Position numbers and translations under genes: made by a program
NCBI GenBank assembly: GCA_039186015.1
Contig: JBCDAH010000202.1
Span: forward strand, 1-5,935
From: JBCBWG01 sp039186015
GTDB taxonomy: Bacteria; Pseudomonadota; Alphaproteobacteria; Rhizobiales; Hyphomicrobiaceae
Direction of reading: 5' to 3'
Length of the DNA: 5,935 nt
Part shown: positions 5,493 to 5,935 of the stretch, piece by piece
How positions within the stretch are numbered: position 1 is the stretch's first letter
Layout: every line of letters begins with the position of its first letter
Notes under the pieces: generated by a model
What the model saw: the letters and a program-made list of their open reading frames with translations, nothing else
Databases searched by the model: none
What the model was told of the DNA's origin: nothing

Positions 5493-5935
5493 TACTTCAG
5501 TTCAAACGCCGTTGTCGAACCTGAGACCTCATTCGCCACTACGAGAATGGCCTGGCCGGTTGGACTAACATCGGCGGCTATGAACTTGAGGCCTTCCGGG
5601 GCTATGTCTCCGGCGGTACCATTTTCGGCATCACCTTTTGGATCCGCACTAAAGATGTAGGTTGCGAACTTCGGGGCGCTCGGATTGGAGATGTCATAAA
5701 CCATGACACCGCCCATCCGCTCCAGCCCGATGAACGCATAGCGGGTACCGTTCACGACACCAATGGCAACACCTTCCGGCTCGATGCCCTTGTCGTCAGA
5801 GCGATTGTCAAAGTTGCTTTCCTGGCCTTGCGAGTTGAACCATCTCGGGTACCTCTCCGACAGGATACGCGTAAACGCGTCCCCGGAATCGAACACCATG
5901 CTGCCGTCTGACTTGAAGATTGAAAACGACCGTGC
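5492..5935 (-). CDS. Choice-of-anchor I family protein, C-terminal part
   Basis: The 147 visible residues are the C-terminal end of a large, usually exported beta-propeller-like protein of the choice-of-anchor I family, relatives of which are sometimes annotated as alkaline phosphatase or mesenchyme-specific surface glycoprotein. Diagnostic stretches are ARSFSIFKSDGSMVFDSGDAF at the window edge, then NFDNRSDDKGIEPEGVAIG, AFIGLERMGGVMVYDISNP, and finally EGLKFI...ILVVANEVSGSTTAFELK at the very end. Function is not established; members are thought to be extracellular or periplasmic and may bind metals or phosphate. This copy stops right after the last propeller strand, with no PEP-CTERM, sortase or other anchor, so it is probably soluble in the periplasm or secreted. 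An internal ATG at 5899 is not the start: the frame is open and conserved through the right edge, so the gene is truncated by the window. Confidence 0.88.
   Translation of the reverse strand, partial: ARSFSIFKSDGSMVFDSGDAFTRILSERYPRWFNSQGQESNFDNRSDDKGIEPEGVAIGVVNGTRYAFIGLERMGGVMVYDISNPSAPKFATYIFSADPKGDAENGTAGDIAPEGLKFIAADVSPTGQAILVVANEVSGSTTAFELK

Noticed and set aside
5309..5524. 71-codon plus-strand frame just downstream of TATAAT, with several cysteines
   Set aside because: No ribosome-binding site, no zinc-finger spacing of the cysteines, and its end is antisense to the beta-propeller gene.

Overview
The window looks like ordinary chromosome from a moderately GC-rich proteobacterium, most likely an alphaproteobacterium. 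This rests on the roughly 320-residue LDH-like malate dehydrogenase, a Bradyrhizobium-type 'GASGSG' P-loop protein, a stand-alone TRAP solute-binding protein and GC-biased codon use. It is family-level recognition by eye; no search was run. There are no tRNAs, rRNAs, transposases, CRISPR repeats or phage genes that I can see.

Left part, minus strand: malate dehydrogenase (mdh, 1365-2327) is followed in the same direction by a RidA-family enamine/imine deaminase (809-1189) and a small unrecognised protein with a signal peptide and a C-terminal membrane anchor (248-676). Gaps of 175 and 132 bp, each with hairpins near the preceding stop codon, suggest separate or partly attenuated transcription units rather than a tight operon. 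At the far left, 1-247 holds no convincing gene but contains a perfect 32-bp palindrome (138-169).

Middle, plus strand: a 347-bp divergent intergenic region separates mdh from a GNAT acetyltransferase (2675-3220) that resembles the acetyltransferase domain of Pat-type protein acetylases. After 133 bp comes a P-loop nucleotide-kinase-like protein (3354-3938) whose Walker A motif has valine in place of the lysine.

Right part, minus strand: a DctP-type TRAP solute-binding protein (4006-5070) converges on the P-loop gene. It is visibly AT-richer than its neighbours and has no DctQ/DctM membrane partners in view. A 421-bp gene-free stretch then leads to the C-terminal 147 residues of a choice-of-anchor I beta-propeller-like protein (5492-5935), which runs off the right edge.

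The genes do not form an obvious joint pathway. mdh belongs to the TCA cycle, RidA removes reactive enamines made by PLP enzymes, the TRAP protein would capture an organic acid or similar solute, and the others are of unknown substrate. I do not see clear evidence for a new multi-gene system. The points most worth a second look are the lysine-less P-loop, the AT-rich orphan TRAP receptor, the 32-bp palindrome, and the Pat-like GNAT divergent to mdh.
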